Shown here piece after piece: positions 10,095 to 19,041 of a DNA stretch of 64,000 nt. Position numbers and translations under genes: made by a program. The notes under the pieces were generated by a model. That model was not told the DNA's origin and ran no database searches. It saw only the letters and a list, made by a program, of their open reading frames with translations. The stretch comes from Pandoraea aquatica (lineage in GTDB: Bacteria > Pseudomonadota > Gammaproteobacteria > Burkholderiales > Burkholderiaceae): positions 186,001 through 250,000 of the forward strand of contig NZ_CABPSN010000003.1 in assembly GCF_902459565.1 (NCBI RefSeq), read 5' to 3'. The first letter of the stretch is position 1. Each line of letters begins with the position of its first letter.

Positions 10095-11072
10095 ATGGCT
10101 AACGGCATTCTCGGCCGGCGCGGCCATCCCCAACTCACGCGCAATGGCGAGCTGAAGCATTTGCTGACGGTCGAAGGGTTGCCGCGCGCCGTGCTCATGC
10201 ACATTCTCGACACGGCCACGCAGTTCGTGAGCGTGAACGATGCCGACGTCAAGAAGGTGCCGCTGCTGAGCGGCAAATCCGTTTTCAATCTGTTCTTCGA
10301 GAACTCGACGCGTACGCGTACGACGTTCGAGATCGCGGCAGCTCGCCTGTCCGCAGATGTGCTGAATCTGAATATCAATGCGTCGTCGACGAGCAAGGGC
10401 GAAACGCTGCTCGACACCATCGGCAATCTGTCGGCGATGCACGCTGACCTGTTCGTCGTGCGTCACGCGCAGTCGGGCGCGCCGTATCTGATTGCCGAGC
10501 ATTGCGCGCCGCACGTCCACGTGATCAACGCAGGTGACGGCCGCCACGCGCACCCGACGCAGGGCCTGCTCGACATGTACACGATTCGCCATCACAAAGG
10601 CGAATTCCAGAATCTGACGGTGGCGATCGTGGGTGACATTCTGCACTCGCGCGTCGCCCGCTCCGACATCCACGCGCTGACGACGCTCGGCGTGCCCGAA
10701 GTGCGCGCCATCGGCCCGCGCACGTTGTTACCGACGGGCCTTGAGCAACTCGGCGTGCGCGTGTTCCACGACATGGACGAAGGGTTGCGAGACGTCGACG
10801 TCGTCATCATGTTGCGGTTGCAGAACGAACGCATGAACGGCGCGTTGTTGCCCTCGGCGTCGGAGTACTTCAAGTATTACGGACTGACGCCGGCGCGCCT
10901 GGCGCTCGCGAAGCCCAATGCCATCGTGATGCATCCCGGGCCGATGAACCGGGGCGTGGAAATCGACTCGGCGGTAGCGGACGGCCCGCAGTCGGTCATC
11001 CTCGAACAAGTCTCGTTCGGCATTGCCGTGCGGATGGCGGTGATGAGTATCGTCGCCGCAAACAACGGGTAA
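10095..11072 (+). CDS. pyrB: Aspartate carbamoyltransferase catalytic subunit
   Basis: Catalyses carbamoyl phosphate plus aspartate to N-carbamoyl-aspartate in pyrimidine synthesis. The 325-residue product has the carbamoyl-phosphate motif [13 protein letters not shown] near residue 72 and [12 protein letters not shown] near residue 154. No pyrI regulatory subunit follows. Instead a dihydroorotase-like gene starts 7 bp downstream, which points to the Pseudomonas-type ATCase made of PyrB with a non-catalytic PyrC'. Confidence 0.97.
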   Translation: MANGILGRRGHPQLTRNGELKHLLTVEGLPRAVLMHILDTATQFVSVNDADVKKVPLLSGKSVFNLFFENSTRTRTTFEIAAARLSADVLNLNINASSTSKGETLLDTIGNLSAMHADLFVVRHAQSGAPYLIAEHCAPHVHVINAGDGRHAHPTQGLLDMYTIRHHKGEFQNLTVAIVGDILHSRVARSDIHALTTLGVPEVRAIGPRTLLPTGLEQLGVRVFHDMDEGLRDVDVVIMLRLQNERMNGALLPSASEYFKYYGLTPARLALAKPNAIVMHPGPMNRGVEIDSAVADGPQSVILEQVSFGIAVRMAVMSIVAANNG

Positions 11073-11079
11073 GCGCGCC

Positions 11080-12348
11080 ATGAAACTGCATCTGAAGAGT
11101 GGCCGCGTGATCGATCCTGCAACGCGTCTCGACCGCGTACAGGACGTATTCATTGCCGACGGCGAGCTGCTGGCGCTCGATGCACCGCCGGCCGACTTCA
11201 CGGCTGAGCGCACCCTCGACGCCAAAGGGCTGGTCGTCGTGCCGGGCCTGATCGATCTGTCTGCACGACGGATGACGGCGGCAAGCGAAGCGACAGCGGC
11301 GCTCGCCGGTGGCGTGACGCGTGTCGTGTGTCCGCCCGACACCGATCCCGTACTCGATGAACCGGACCTCGTGGAAATGCTGCAACTGCGCGCCCGCGCA
11401 GCGCATCTCGCGCAGGTTCATCCGCTGGGTGCGTTGACGGTCGGTCTCGCGGGCCGCGAACTCACCGAGATGGCGCAACTGACGCAAGCCGGATGCATCG
11501 GACTGTCGCAGGCGAACGCCGCGATGGCCGACAACCGCACACTGCTGCGCGCGCTGCAATACGCCGGGACGTTCGGGCTGACGGTCTGGCTGCGGCCGCA
11601 GGACGCGGCACTTGCGGCGGGCGGTGTGGCCGCGAGCGGTGCTGTGGCGTCGCGTCTCGGACTGGCTGGCATTCCGGTCGCGGCCGAGACCATCGCCCTG
11701 CACACCATTCTCGAACTCGTACGCGTCACGGGCACCCGCGTGCACCTGTGCCGTCTGTCGTCGGCGGCTGGCCTCGCGCTCATGCGTGCGGCGAAAGCCG
11801 AGGGATTGCCGGTGACGTGTGACGTCGCCGCGCACCATCTCCATCTCACCGACATGGACATCGGGTACTTTGACGCGCAATACCGGCTCGATCCGCCGCT
11901 ACGCTCGCAGCGTGATCGCGAAGCCGTGCGTGAAGCCGCGCGAGACGGTACGATTGATGCCGTTTGCTCGGACCATACGCCACTTGCGCCCGACGCGCGC
12001 CTCGTCCCCTTCGCCGAAGCCGAGCCGGGGGCAACGGGCCTCGAACTGCTCCTGTCGCTGGTGTTGAAGTGGGCCGAGGAGTCGCGTGTGCCGCTCGTCG
12101 ATGCGCTCGCCAGGGTGACGCATGGTCCTGGCCAGCGACTGTCGGCGGTCGCGCCGGGAGCGGGCCGTCTGTCGCCGGGCCATGCGGCGGATGTCTGCGT
12201 GTTTGCGCCGTCGACGTACTGGACCGTGTCCGCGCCGCAGCTGCGCAGCGCCGGTCATAACACCCCGTTTCTGGGATACGAACTCCCGGGCCAGGTACGG
12301 CTCACGCTGGTCGGTGGCCGCGTGGCGTACGAAGCCCCTTGCGTCTAG
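11080..12348 (+). CDS. pyrC': Non-catalytic dihydroorotase-like protein PyrC' (ATCase partner)
   Basis: Amidohydrolase-fold protein of 422 residues with the dihydroorotase layout. After GLIDL, active enzymes have the metal-binding HxH motif (DLHVHLREPG); here the sequence is GLIDLSARRMTAAS, with both histidines gone. The late VCSDHTPL segment with its Asp is kept. Loss of the metal site matches the inactive pDHO that forms a complex with PyrB in Pseudomonas. The gene starts 7 bp after pyrB. A structural role in an ATCase complex is inferred; the missing histidines are seen directly. A true dihydroorotase should be elsewhere in the genome. Confidence 0.9.
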   Translation: MKLHLKSGRVIDPATRLDRVQDVFIADGELLALDAPPADFTAERTLDAKGLVVVPGLIDLSARRMTAASEATAALAGGVTRVVCPPDTDPVLDEPDLVEMLQLRARAAHLAQVHPLGALTVGLAGRELTEMAQLTQAGCIGLSQANAAMADNRTLLRALQYAGTFGLTVWLRPQDAALAAGGVAASGAVASRLGLAGIPVAAETIALHTILELVRVTGTRVHLCRLSSAAGLALMRAAKAEGLPVTCDVAAHHLHLTDMDIGYFDAQYRLDPPLRSQRDREAVREAARDGTIDAVCSDHTPLAPDARLVPFAEAEPGATGLELLLSLVLKWAEESRVPLVDALARVTHGPGQRLSAVAPGAGRLSPGHAADVCVFAPSTYWTVSAPQLRSAGHNTPFLGYELPGQVRLTLVGGRVAYEAPCV

Positions 12349-12360
12349 GATGCGATTGCC

Positions 12361-13191
12361 GTGCTGTTGATCAAAAAACTTCGTCTTGGCCTGCATCTCG
12401 CGCGCGGCATGTTGACTGCGGCGACGTTGTTTCCGTTTCTGTCGCAGCCGCAGAAGGATCGCCGCATCCGTGCGTGGTCGCAGAAGCTGCTGAAGCTGTG
12501 CGGCATGCGCCTGGAGGTGGAGCAGCACGCGCCGGTGCCGGAAGGGGGCGTGATGCTGTTGTGCAATCACGTGTCGTGGATCGACATTTTTGCCCTCAAT
12601 GCGTGGCAACCGGTGCGTTTCGTCGCCAAGGCGGAGATTCGTCACTGGCCGCTCGTCGGCTGGTTGTGCGTGCAGACGCGCACGATCTTCCTGCAACGCG
12701 AGCGGCGTGCCGATGCGCGTCGCATCATGCATTACCTGGCCGATTGCCTGAAGGACGGCGACATCATCACCGTCTTCCCTGAGGGCACGACGACGGATGG
12801 CCGCAGTCTGCTACCGTTCCATGCGAATTTGTTGCAGGCACCGGTCACGACGGGCAAGCCGGTCCAGCCGTTGTGTCTGTTCTATACGGACGCGGCGAGC
12901 GGACGCCACACAATCGCCCCGGCCTATATCGGCGAGACGAGCCTGATCGAATCCATCGACATGATTTTGCGCGCGCCGCCGATGACGGTGCGTCTGTCGA
13001 TCGGTGCACCGCAGTATCCGCAGGACGGCGAGCATCGTCGCGAATTCACGTTGGGCGCGCAGCAGGCCGTGGGTGCGGCATTGCAGGGCTTCCTGCCCGA
13101 AGCCGTGTTGCCGGAGAGTGGTTTGGTCGGCTCGCGTGCGTCGGGATTGGGTGACGACGAGAGCGACGCCGTGCAGGCAGTTCAGGTCTGA
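12361..13191 (+). CDS. plsC: 1-acyl-sn-glycerol-3-phosphate acyltransferase
   Basis: Membrane-associated acyltransferase of 276 residues that makes phosphatidic acid from lysophosphatidic acid. The HX4D catalytic motif NHVSWID (H70, D75) and the substrate motif FPEGTTTDGR near residue 140 are present. An N-terminal hydrophobic stretch anchors it. The start is GTG with AGGAT upstream, 12 bp after pyrC', so it is probably the last gene of the yqgE-ruvX-pyrB-pyrC'-plsC run. A terminator follows. Confidence 0.93.
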   Translation: MLLIKKLRLGLHLARGMLTAATLFPFLSQPQKDRRIRAWSQKLLKLCGMRLEVEQHAPVPEGGVMLLCNHVSWIDIFALNAWQPVRFVAKAEIRHWPLVGWLCVQTRTIFLQRERRADARRIMHYLADCLKDGDIITVFPEGTTTDGRSLLPFHANLLQAPVTTGKPVQPLCLFYTDAASGRHTIAPAYIGETSLIESIDMILRAPPMTVRLSIGAPQYPQDGEHRREFTLGAQQAVGAALQGFLPEAVLPESGLVGSRASGLGDDESDAVQAVQV

Positions 13192-13209
13192 GTCGGCACA
13201 ACGAAATGA

Positions 13210-13236
13210 AAAACGGCGCCTGCGGGGCGCCGTTTT
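13210..13236. terminator. Terminator between plsC and apaH
   Basis: An 11-bp stem AAAACGGCGCC / GGCGCCGTTTT, usable from both sides, lies between the convergent genes. Confidence 0.87.
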
Positions 13237-13296
13237 CGTTCGATGCTCGGGGACGTGTTGGACGTGACGGACATTCGCCGTGACCCACTGCGTCGA

Positions 13297-14307
13297 TCAC
13301 TCGCCTTTGCGCTTCGTCCCCTTGTCAGACTTGTCGGCTTTGTCCGCCTTCGCAGCCTTTTCCAGCTTGCGCGCGGCCTTCTCGACCTTACCGAACTTGT
13401 CGAGCTTTTCGGCTTTCGCGGCCTTCAGCGCGTCCTCGGCCTTGTCGGCCGTTTTCATCTTGTTGCGCTTCTTGTCGGCGAAGGCAAGCGGGTCGCGGAT
13501 CTGCGGGCAGTCGATCTGAATCAGTTCGCGTCCGGCGGGTGAGTCGGCGAGTTTCACTGCCGTGAGCTTGCCGCCCCAGACGCAGCCTGTGTCCAGACCG
13601 AGCACGTTGTCCCGCATGACCAGCCCGAGCGCCGACCAGTGCCCGAAGACCATCGTGACGTCTGCCGTGCGGCGGCCCGGCGCATCGAACCACGGCTTGA
13701 GCGTTTCGGTCGAGGCATCGGCACCTTCTTTGATCTTGAAGTCGATCCGTCCGTCGGCCGAGCAAAAGCGCATGCGCGTGAGCGCGTTGATCGTGAGACG
13801 TCGGCGGTCTTCGTCGCTCAGGTCCGGCTGCCACTGGTCGGGCTGATTGCCGAACATGCGCGAGAGGAATGCCTTCCAGTCGTTGCTGCGCAGTTGCGTC
13901 TCGACATCGCGCGCGAGCGAGACGACCTGTTCGGCGTCCCATTGCGGCAGCACACCGGCGTGCACCATCAGATGCCCGTGGGCGAGATGCGCCAGCGGCT
14001 GACGACGCACCCAGTCGATGAGCGCGTCGCGGTCGGGTGCGTTGAGAATATCGTCGAGGGTGTCGCTGCCGTGCGCCTGACGCACACCGGCGGCCACGGC
14101 CAGCAAATGCAGATCGTGATTGCCGAGCACGGCGGTGACGCGATCACCCAGTGCAATGACCTGACGCAGCGTATCGAGCGAGCGCGGCCCGCGATTGATC
14201 AGATCGCCGGCAAGCCAGAGATCCGCGTCCTGGGGGAGGCGCTCGAGCAGTTGTTCAAACGACGTTTGGCAACCTTGGAGGTCGCCGATGGCATAGATGT
14301 CACGCAT
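13297..14307 (-). CDS. apaH: Symmetrical bis(5'-nucleosyl)-tetraphosphatase with Lys-rich tail
   Basis: Metallophosphoesterase that hydrolyses Ap4A to two ADP. Metal motifs appear in order: AIGDLQGC at residue 6, GDLINRGP near residue 36 and LGNHDLHL near residue 61. The core ends near residue 275. The last 60 residues (from about KKRNKMKTADK) are an Ala/Lys/Asp-rich repetitive tail absent from the E. coli-type enzyme of about 280 residues. Such tails often bind nucleic acid or polyphosphate, but that is only a guess here. It is convergent with plsC. Confidence 0.93.
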   Translation of the reverse strand: MRDIYAIGDLQGCQTSFEQLLERLPQDADLWLAGDLINRGPRSLDTLRQVIALGDRVTAVLGNHDLHLLAVAAGVRQAHGSDTLDDILNAPDRDALIDWVRRQPLAHLAHGHLMVHAGVLPQWDAEQVVSLARDVETQLRSNDWKAFLSRMFGNQPDQWQPDLSDEDRRRLTINALTRMRFCSADGRIDFKIKEGADASTETLKPWFDAPGRRTADVTMVFGHWSALGLVMRDNVLGLDTGCVWGGKLTAVKLADSPAGRELIQIDCPQIRDPLAFADKKRNKMKTADKAEDALKAAKAEKLDKFGKVEKAARKLEKAAKADKADKSDKGTKRKGE

Positions 14308-14404
14308 CGCAATGGTGGCGCTGTCTTGTCTTGTTGTCCCGATCAGGGGGTTTCCGTGTGCCGCGGCCGCGCACCTTGTCAGGTGCGTCGCCCCCCGTGG
14401 TCAT

Positions 14405-15496
14405 TCATTTCTTGTAGATCAGCCAGCGCGGTACTTTGAAGCGGACGATGCTCAGGTAGAGCCACACGTACGTCACCATGAAGGCGACGCAGCACAGTGC
14501 GAGCACCACGCTATGCCGCCAGAAGACCGTCGCCGGGATCACTGCCAGCAAGCATAGCAGCCAAAGGTACGGAGAGGTCAAGGAATTGCGCTGCGTGAGC
14601 GCGCTCGCGGTGCGCGCCCCGGCAGCCCAGCGCATCAGCCGTTTGTAGACCAGCATGTGCAGATGGACGCCGTCGGGAATGCCGGGCGACATGCCGCGAA
14701 CGAAGCGCTTGCGATAGATCGAGAAGCACACCTCGAACGCCGGGTAGATCACCATCAGCGCGGGATACCACGGCGAGACCTGCGGGTTGCGCATGACCAG
14801 CAGCACGGCAATCTCGGCCAGCATGAAGCCGAGGAAATAGGCCCCGCCATCTCCCAGAAAAATCAGTCCGCCGGGGAAGTTAAAGATGAAGAAGCCCAGG
14901 ATGGCACCGACCATGATCATCGACGTGGTGAGCACGATGGGGTCCTGCACCTGAAACCCGACATACCCGAGCGACGCGAACATGATCATCGCGACCATGG
15001 CGGCGAGTCCGTTGAAGCCATCGATGATGTTTACGGCATTCGCCATGCCCGCCACGCACAGCACGGTGAGCGGCACCGACACGGCGGCTACGATCAAGGC
15101 GCGGTCGACCACGCCGATGTCGACGCGGGTGATGTGAATGTCGAGCACGAGCCACGCGAGCAGCGCCGCGAACATCGTGCAGACGAGACGCACCGTCGGC
15201 GAGACCTTCTTGGTCAGATCTTCGATGAAGCCGGACAGGAACGCAGGCAGACCGCAGGCGACGAGCAGCAGAATGTCGCGCGACACCTTGGGATAGGAGA
15301 AGCTGAGCGCCGTGGCTGCGACGAGCAGGCCGGCGAGAATGCCGACACCGCCGATGCGCGGCACCGGACGCACGTGAAACTTCTGCACGCCGGCGACATC
15401 GCTATCGCCGGAGAAGCGGGAGTGAACGTGCGCGTAACGGACGATCAGCAGCGTCGCGACAAACGACACGACGAGGGCGATGGCAAGACTCAGCAT
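14405..15496 (-). CDS. Polyprenyl-phosphate sugar-1-phosphate transferase (MraY/WecA family), copy 1
   Basis: Integral membrane glycosyltransferase family 4 enzyme of 363 residues with about 11 transmembrane helices. It would load the first sugar-1-phosphate onto undecaprenyl phosphate for surface-glycan synthesis. Visible motifs: NAVNIIDGFNGLA near residue 153 (catalytic Asp loop), FLGDGGAYFLGF near residue 212, and HLHMLVYKR near residue 276. It is the last gene of the leftward glycan operon. The neighbour at 15552-16646 is a close paralogue. Which sugar is used cannot be told. Confidence 0.9.
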   Translation of the reverse strand: MLSLAIALVVSFVATLLIVRYAHVHSRFSGDSDVAGVQKFHVRPVPRIGGVGILAGLLVAATALSFSYPKVSRDILLLVACGLPAFLSGFIEDLTKKVSPTVRLVCTMFAALLAWLVLDIHITRVDIGVVDRALIVAAVSVPLTVLCVAGMANAVNIIDGFNGLAAMVAMIMFASLGYVGFQVQDPIVLTTSMIMVGAILGFFIFNFPGGLIFLGDGGAYFLGFMLAEIAVLLVMRNPQVSPWYPALMVIYPAFEVCFSIYRKRFVRGMSPGIPDGVHLHMLVYKRLMRWAAGARTASALTQRNSLTSPYLWLLCLLAVIPATVFWRHSVVLALCCVAFMVTYVWLYLSIVRFKVPRWLIYKK

Positions 15497-15551
15497 GATG
15501 CGGGGCGATAGCCGGAAGCCTGGCTAACGAGAAAAGAATTCGGAAAACAAC

Positions 15552-16646
15552 TTACTTCTTTCTGAAGATCATCCAGCGGGGTGAGCGGAACCGAACAATC
15601 CGTTGGTAAAGCCAAACATAGCCAACGATGAATACCAGACAGCAGATGGCAAGCACACCGCTCTGGCGCCAGAAAATCGTTGCGGGAAGCACGGCAGACA
15701 GGCACAGCACCCAAAGATATGGCGACGTCATGGAGTTGCGGCGCGCCAATTGCGCTGCGACTTTCGATCCCACCGCCCAACGCAGCACGCGTTTGTAAAT
15801 GAGCATGTGCAGGTGAACACCGTCCGGCATGCTGGGGGATACTCCGCGCACGAAGCGACGTCGGTAGATCGAGAAACAAACTTCGAAAATGGGGTAAATC
15901 AGCATGAGCGCCGGGTACCACGGCGACACCATCGGGTTCCGCATCACAAGCAAAATAGCGAGTTCCGCGAGCATAAAGCCGATGAAATAGGCTCCGCCAT
16001 CACCAAGAAAAATCAAGCCGTTTGGATAGTTAAGGATGAAGAATCCGAAGACGGCACCCGTCATGATCAACGATGCAGAAAGGACGATGTTGTCGCCCAC
16101 CTGGAACGCCACATAACCAAGCGAAACGAACATGAAGATACTAACCATTGCGGCTAGGCCATTAAAGCCATCGATGATATTGACCGCATTGGTCATGGCT
16201 GCGGTGCAAATGACGGTGAGAATCACCGAAATCACCGGGAACGCGAGCAGGCTATCGAGCGGGGCAATGTCAATACGGTTGATGTGAATCCCGAGCAACC
16301 AATAGGCGATCAGCGCAGAAGCCATTGCACAGATAAGCCGGGTACGCGGCGACACGCGCTTCGTGATGTCTTCGATGAATCCGCCAAGAAATACCGGCGC
16401 GGCGCTGACTGCAAGCAGGAGAATTTCTTCGAGTCGACCGGGATATTTAAACGTTGCGAATGTTCCGGCTGCGATCAGGCCGAGCATAATGCCCAGGCCA
16501 CCGATGCGCGGCACCGGGTGCGCATGAACCTTCTGAACCCCTTGAGTATCACTGTCGCTGGAAAAATGGGCGTGCACATGGGCATACCGCACAATCAGCA
16601 GCGTGGTGACAAATGAAACTACCAATGCCAATGTCAGGTTCAGCAT
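15552..16646 (-). CDS. Polyprenyl-phosphate sugar-1-phosphate transferase, copy 2 (lower GC)
   Basis: A 364-residue paralogue of the downstream gene, colinear over its whole length, with the same motifs NAVNIIDGFNGLA, FLGDGGAYFIGF and HLHMLIYKR. Its DNA is visibly richer in A+T than copy 1 and the other glycan genes. This suggests recombination or acquisition rather than a simple recent duplication. It lies between the glycosyltransferase at 16733 and copy 1, in the same direction. Two priming enzymes could permit two different first sugars. Confidence 0.9.
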   Translation of the reverse strand: MLNLTLALVVSFVTTLLIVRYAHVHAHFSSDSDTQGVQKVHAHPVPRIGGLGIMLGLIAAGTFATFKYPGRLEEILLLAVSAAPVFLGGFIEDITKRVSPRTRLICAMASALIAYWLLGIHINRIDIAPLDSLLAFPVISVILTVICTAAMTNAVNIIDGFNGLAAMVSIFMFVSLGYVAFQVGDNIVLSASLIMTGAVFGFFILNYPNGLIFLGDGGAYFIGFMLAELAILLVMRNPMVSPWYPALMLIYPIFEVCFSIYRRRFVRGVSPSMPDGVHLHMLIYKRVLRWAVGSKVAAQLARRNSMTSPYLWVLCLSAVLPATIFWRQSGVLAICCLVFIVGYVWLYQRIVRFRSPRWMIFRKK

Positions 16647-16706
16647 AGTACGGACAAGTTAACCGCGTTACTTAGTTTTTATAAGCGATTGGCGCTCTCG
16701 TGCCAA

Positions 16707-16725
16707 ACCAGTCTTTAAGACTGGT
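16707..16725. promoter_or_regulatory. Perfect 7-bp inverted repeat
   Basis: ACCAGTC-TTTAA-GACTGGT lies 8 bp after the stop of the leftward glycosyltransferase gene. There is no clear T-run, so it is a hairpin of uncertain role, perhaps an mRNA 3' stabiliser or a weak terminator. Confidence 0.5.
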
Positions 16726-16732
16726 GTGGGAT

Positions 16733-17857
16733 TTAGTGGAGGCCCCCGCTGATTTCGCCAAGTATTCGGAAATACTCGGCGATCACCAATCGCTCGTCGA
16801 AATTTTGCGCTACTTTAGCACGCCCGGCCCTACCGACAGCCGCAAGATCACATGCCGTCATGTTGGCTACATGCGACATTCGTGTTGCCAGCGCTGTCGC
16901 GTCCTGTGCCGGCACCACCCACCCGCTTACGCCCTCGGTCACAACCTCGCGGCACCCCTGAACGTCCGTTGTGATAACCGGGCGTCCCATGGCACCGGCT
17001 TCGAGCAGCGTCCGGGATAGGCCTTCCCGATACGACGGGAGCACGACGCAATGGGCCTGTGCGATGAACGGGCGGACTTCCTGCGTGACGCCCAGATATT
17101 CGACAAGTCCCTCGTCCTCCCACCGGGCCACCTGTTCGCGTGAGATTGCCGTCGGGTTTTCGACGTCGGCCGGCCCCAGCAACTGGAAGCGCACGTGCGG
17201 CATCGACGCTTTGATCGCCCGCGCCGCCTCCACGAACTCCAGTACCCCCTTGTCGCGCAGCAGTCGTGCGATCAGCAAAAATCGGAACGTGCCGTCATCG
17301 TCAGGCCACGGTGACAGCGCGAAGTGGTCAAGATTGACGCCTTCTCCTGGTAGCAGCCGTGCTTTGCGCATATCGACGAGCCCGCCGCCGACCATCGCTT
17401 TGAAATCCTCGTCATTAAGCAGCCAGTTTTCGCGGGTATGTCGGAAGGCGTACTTGTAGAGCAGCCGAACAATGTGTGTAAGCAGAGATTTATTGATGAA
17501 AACAGTGCCCATGCCGGTGGTGATCGACACGGAGGCAATGCCGGCCCAGTGCGCGGCCACCGCACCGTAAATGTTGGGCTTGATGGTGTAGTGGAAGCAG
17601 ACGGCGGGGCGAACGCGGCGGTAAAGCCGATACAGATTCAGCGTCAGTGCAATGTCCTGCAGCGGATTCTGACCTTTGGACGCCATCGGCATAACGTGAA
17701 CGTGGCAGCCCATGTCGCGCAGCAGAGGAGCGTAGTCGTCGTCGGGGGCGACCACATGCACAGGGTGTCCGTCCACGAGCAAGGCTCGAATGGGGCCGCC
17801 ACGAAAGTTGTGGATCGACCAGAAGGAATTCGAGCAAAAGAGAACAGGTGCTTGCAT
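16733..17857 (-). CDS. GT-B glycosyltransferase (GT4), PglA/WbpT-like
   Basis: A 374-residue cytoplasmic glycosyltransferase. The N-terminal part contains VCFHYTIKPNIYG, typical of enzymes that add a second sugar to a lipid-linked first sugar. The C-terminal donor domain has LLGPADVENP and the E-x7-E region LPSYREGLSRTLLEAGAMG. The frame extends upstream to 17914, but the ATG at 17857 lies 6 bp after the upstream gene's stop and gives a normal N-terminus. Third glycosyltransferase of the operon. Confidence 0.88.
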   Translation of the reverse strand: MQAPVLFCSNSFWSIHNFRGGPIRALLVDGHPVHVVAPDDDYAPLLRDMGCHVHVMPMASKGQNPLQDIALTLNLYRLYRRVRPAVCFHYTIKPNIYGAVAAHWAGIASVSITTGMGTVFINKSLLTHIVRLLYKYAFRHTRENWLLNDEDFKAMVGGGLVDMRKARLLPGEGVNLDHFALSPWPDDDGTFRFLLIARLLRDKGVLEFVEAARAIKASMPHVRFQLLGPADVENPTAISREQVARWEDEGLVEYLGVTQEVRPFIAQAHCVVLPSYREGLSRTLLEAGAMGRPVITTDVQGCREVVTEGVSGWVVPAQDATALATRMSHVANMTACDLAAVGRAGRAKVAQNFDERLVIAEYFRILGEISGGLH

Positions 17858-17862
17858 GGTGT

Positions 17863-19041
17863 TCAGTGAGAGGTGTGGCGCTGCGTGGCCAGGCGAACGT
17901 ATGTGTCGAGCCATCGCGTCACGATGGCGTCGAGCGAGAAGTGCGTGACAATGCGCTCGCGGTTGGCCGTGCCGAGGGCCCGACGTGCTTCGGGGCCGGC
18001 GCGTAGCTGGCGAAGCAGGGCGTCGCCGAGGGCTTGCGCATCGCCGACGGGCACCAGCGCGTTGTGCGCACCACCGTGTGGGCCATCGTGTTCGGCAGCT
18101 TGTCCGGCATCACCCAGCAGTTCGCGAACCCCGCCGCAGTCCGTCGACACGACGGGCAGACCGCTTGCCATCGCTTCGCCGACCACGAGCGGCAGCCCCT
18201 CCCATGCGGACGACATGACGTACACGTCGGCGGCCTGCATCCATTGCGCGATGTCGTTGCGACGGCCGAGCAATGTTACGGCGTGCGCGAGGCCACGGGC
18301 GTCCACGCGGGCCTGCACAGACGTGCGCAACGGTCCTTCACCCGCGATGAACAGTCGCGCTTCAGGCATGGCATTTGCGACGTGCGCAAATGCGTCGATC
18401 AGCGTTGGATAGTCCTTCGCTTCGACCATCCGTCCGGCGGCGAAGACGATGGGGGCGTCTGCATCCGGCAACACATCAGGCAATGCGTTGGACGCATTGC
18501 GCCACGCGGCGCGGGCCTGAGCGTCCGGACGGTAGCGTCCGGTGTCGATGCCGTTGGGCATGCTGACGATACGCGTGGCGGGCGCGGCTCGTTGCGCAAC
18601 GAACTCGGCGACAGCGTCGTCGCTCACGTTGGTCGTCAGATCCGTCCACCGGTCGGTCAGGCGATACGCGAGCATGCGTGCGCGGCCGCCTTCGTTGCGG
18701 CTATGTGCGCTCGTCACCAACACTGACACGGGCGCGAACCAGCGCGCAACGCGTGCCATCAGGTTGGCGTGGACCATATGCGCATGCACGACATCCGGCC
18801 GCCACGCCCGCAGATACGCCGCAAACCGGAACAACGCCCCGATCAGCGATCCCGGCGACTTGCCCGCCTTCAGTTCGACGAGCGTGAATTGCGGCGACGT
18901 CGGCAGCGCAATGGCGCACGGCCCGGTCAGCGAGATGAGCGTGACGTCGTGGCCACGCGCGAGAAACCCCCGCGCGAGATCGGCCACCTGCGTTTCCGCG
19001 CCGCCGAGTTGTAGCCCCGTCACGAACAGAACGATCTTCAT
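17863..19041 (-). CDS. GT-B glycosyltransferase (GT4)
   Basis: A 392-residue glycosyltransferase with N-terminal GLQLGGAETQVADLARGFLARGH, the acceptor-domain loop of GT4 enzymes. The donor domain has VFAAGRMVEAKDYPTLIDAF near residue 208 and MSSAWEGLPLVVGEAMASG near residue 285. The start codon overlaps the upstream gene's stop (ATGA). Substrate unknown. Confidence 0.9.
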   Translation of the reverse strand: MKIVLFVTGLQLGGAETQVADLARGFLARGHDVTLISLTGPCAIALPTSPQFTLVELKAGKSPGSLIGALFRFAAYLRAWRPDVVHAHMVHANLMARVARWFAPVSVLVTSAHSRNEGGRARMLAYRLTDRWTDLTTNVSDDAVAEFVAQRAAPATRIVSMPNGIDTGRYRPDAQARAAWRNASNALPDVLPDADAPIVFAAGRMVEAKDYPTLIDAFAHVANAMPEARLFIAGEGPLRTSVQARVDARGLAHAVTLLGRRNDIAQWMQAADVYVMSSAWEGLPLVVGEAMASGLPVVSTDCGGVRELLGDAGQAAEHDGPHGGAHNALVPVGDAQALGDALLRQLRAGPEARRALGTANRERIVTHFSLDAIVTRWLDTYVRLATQRHTSH

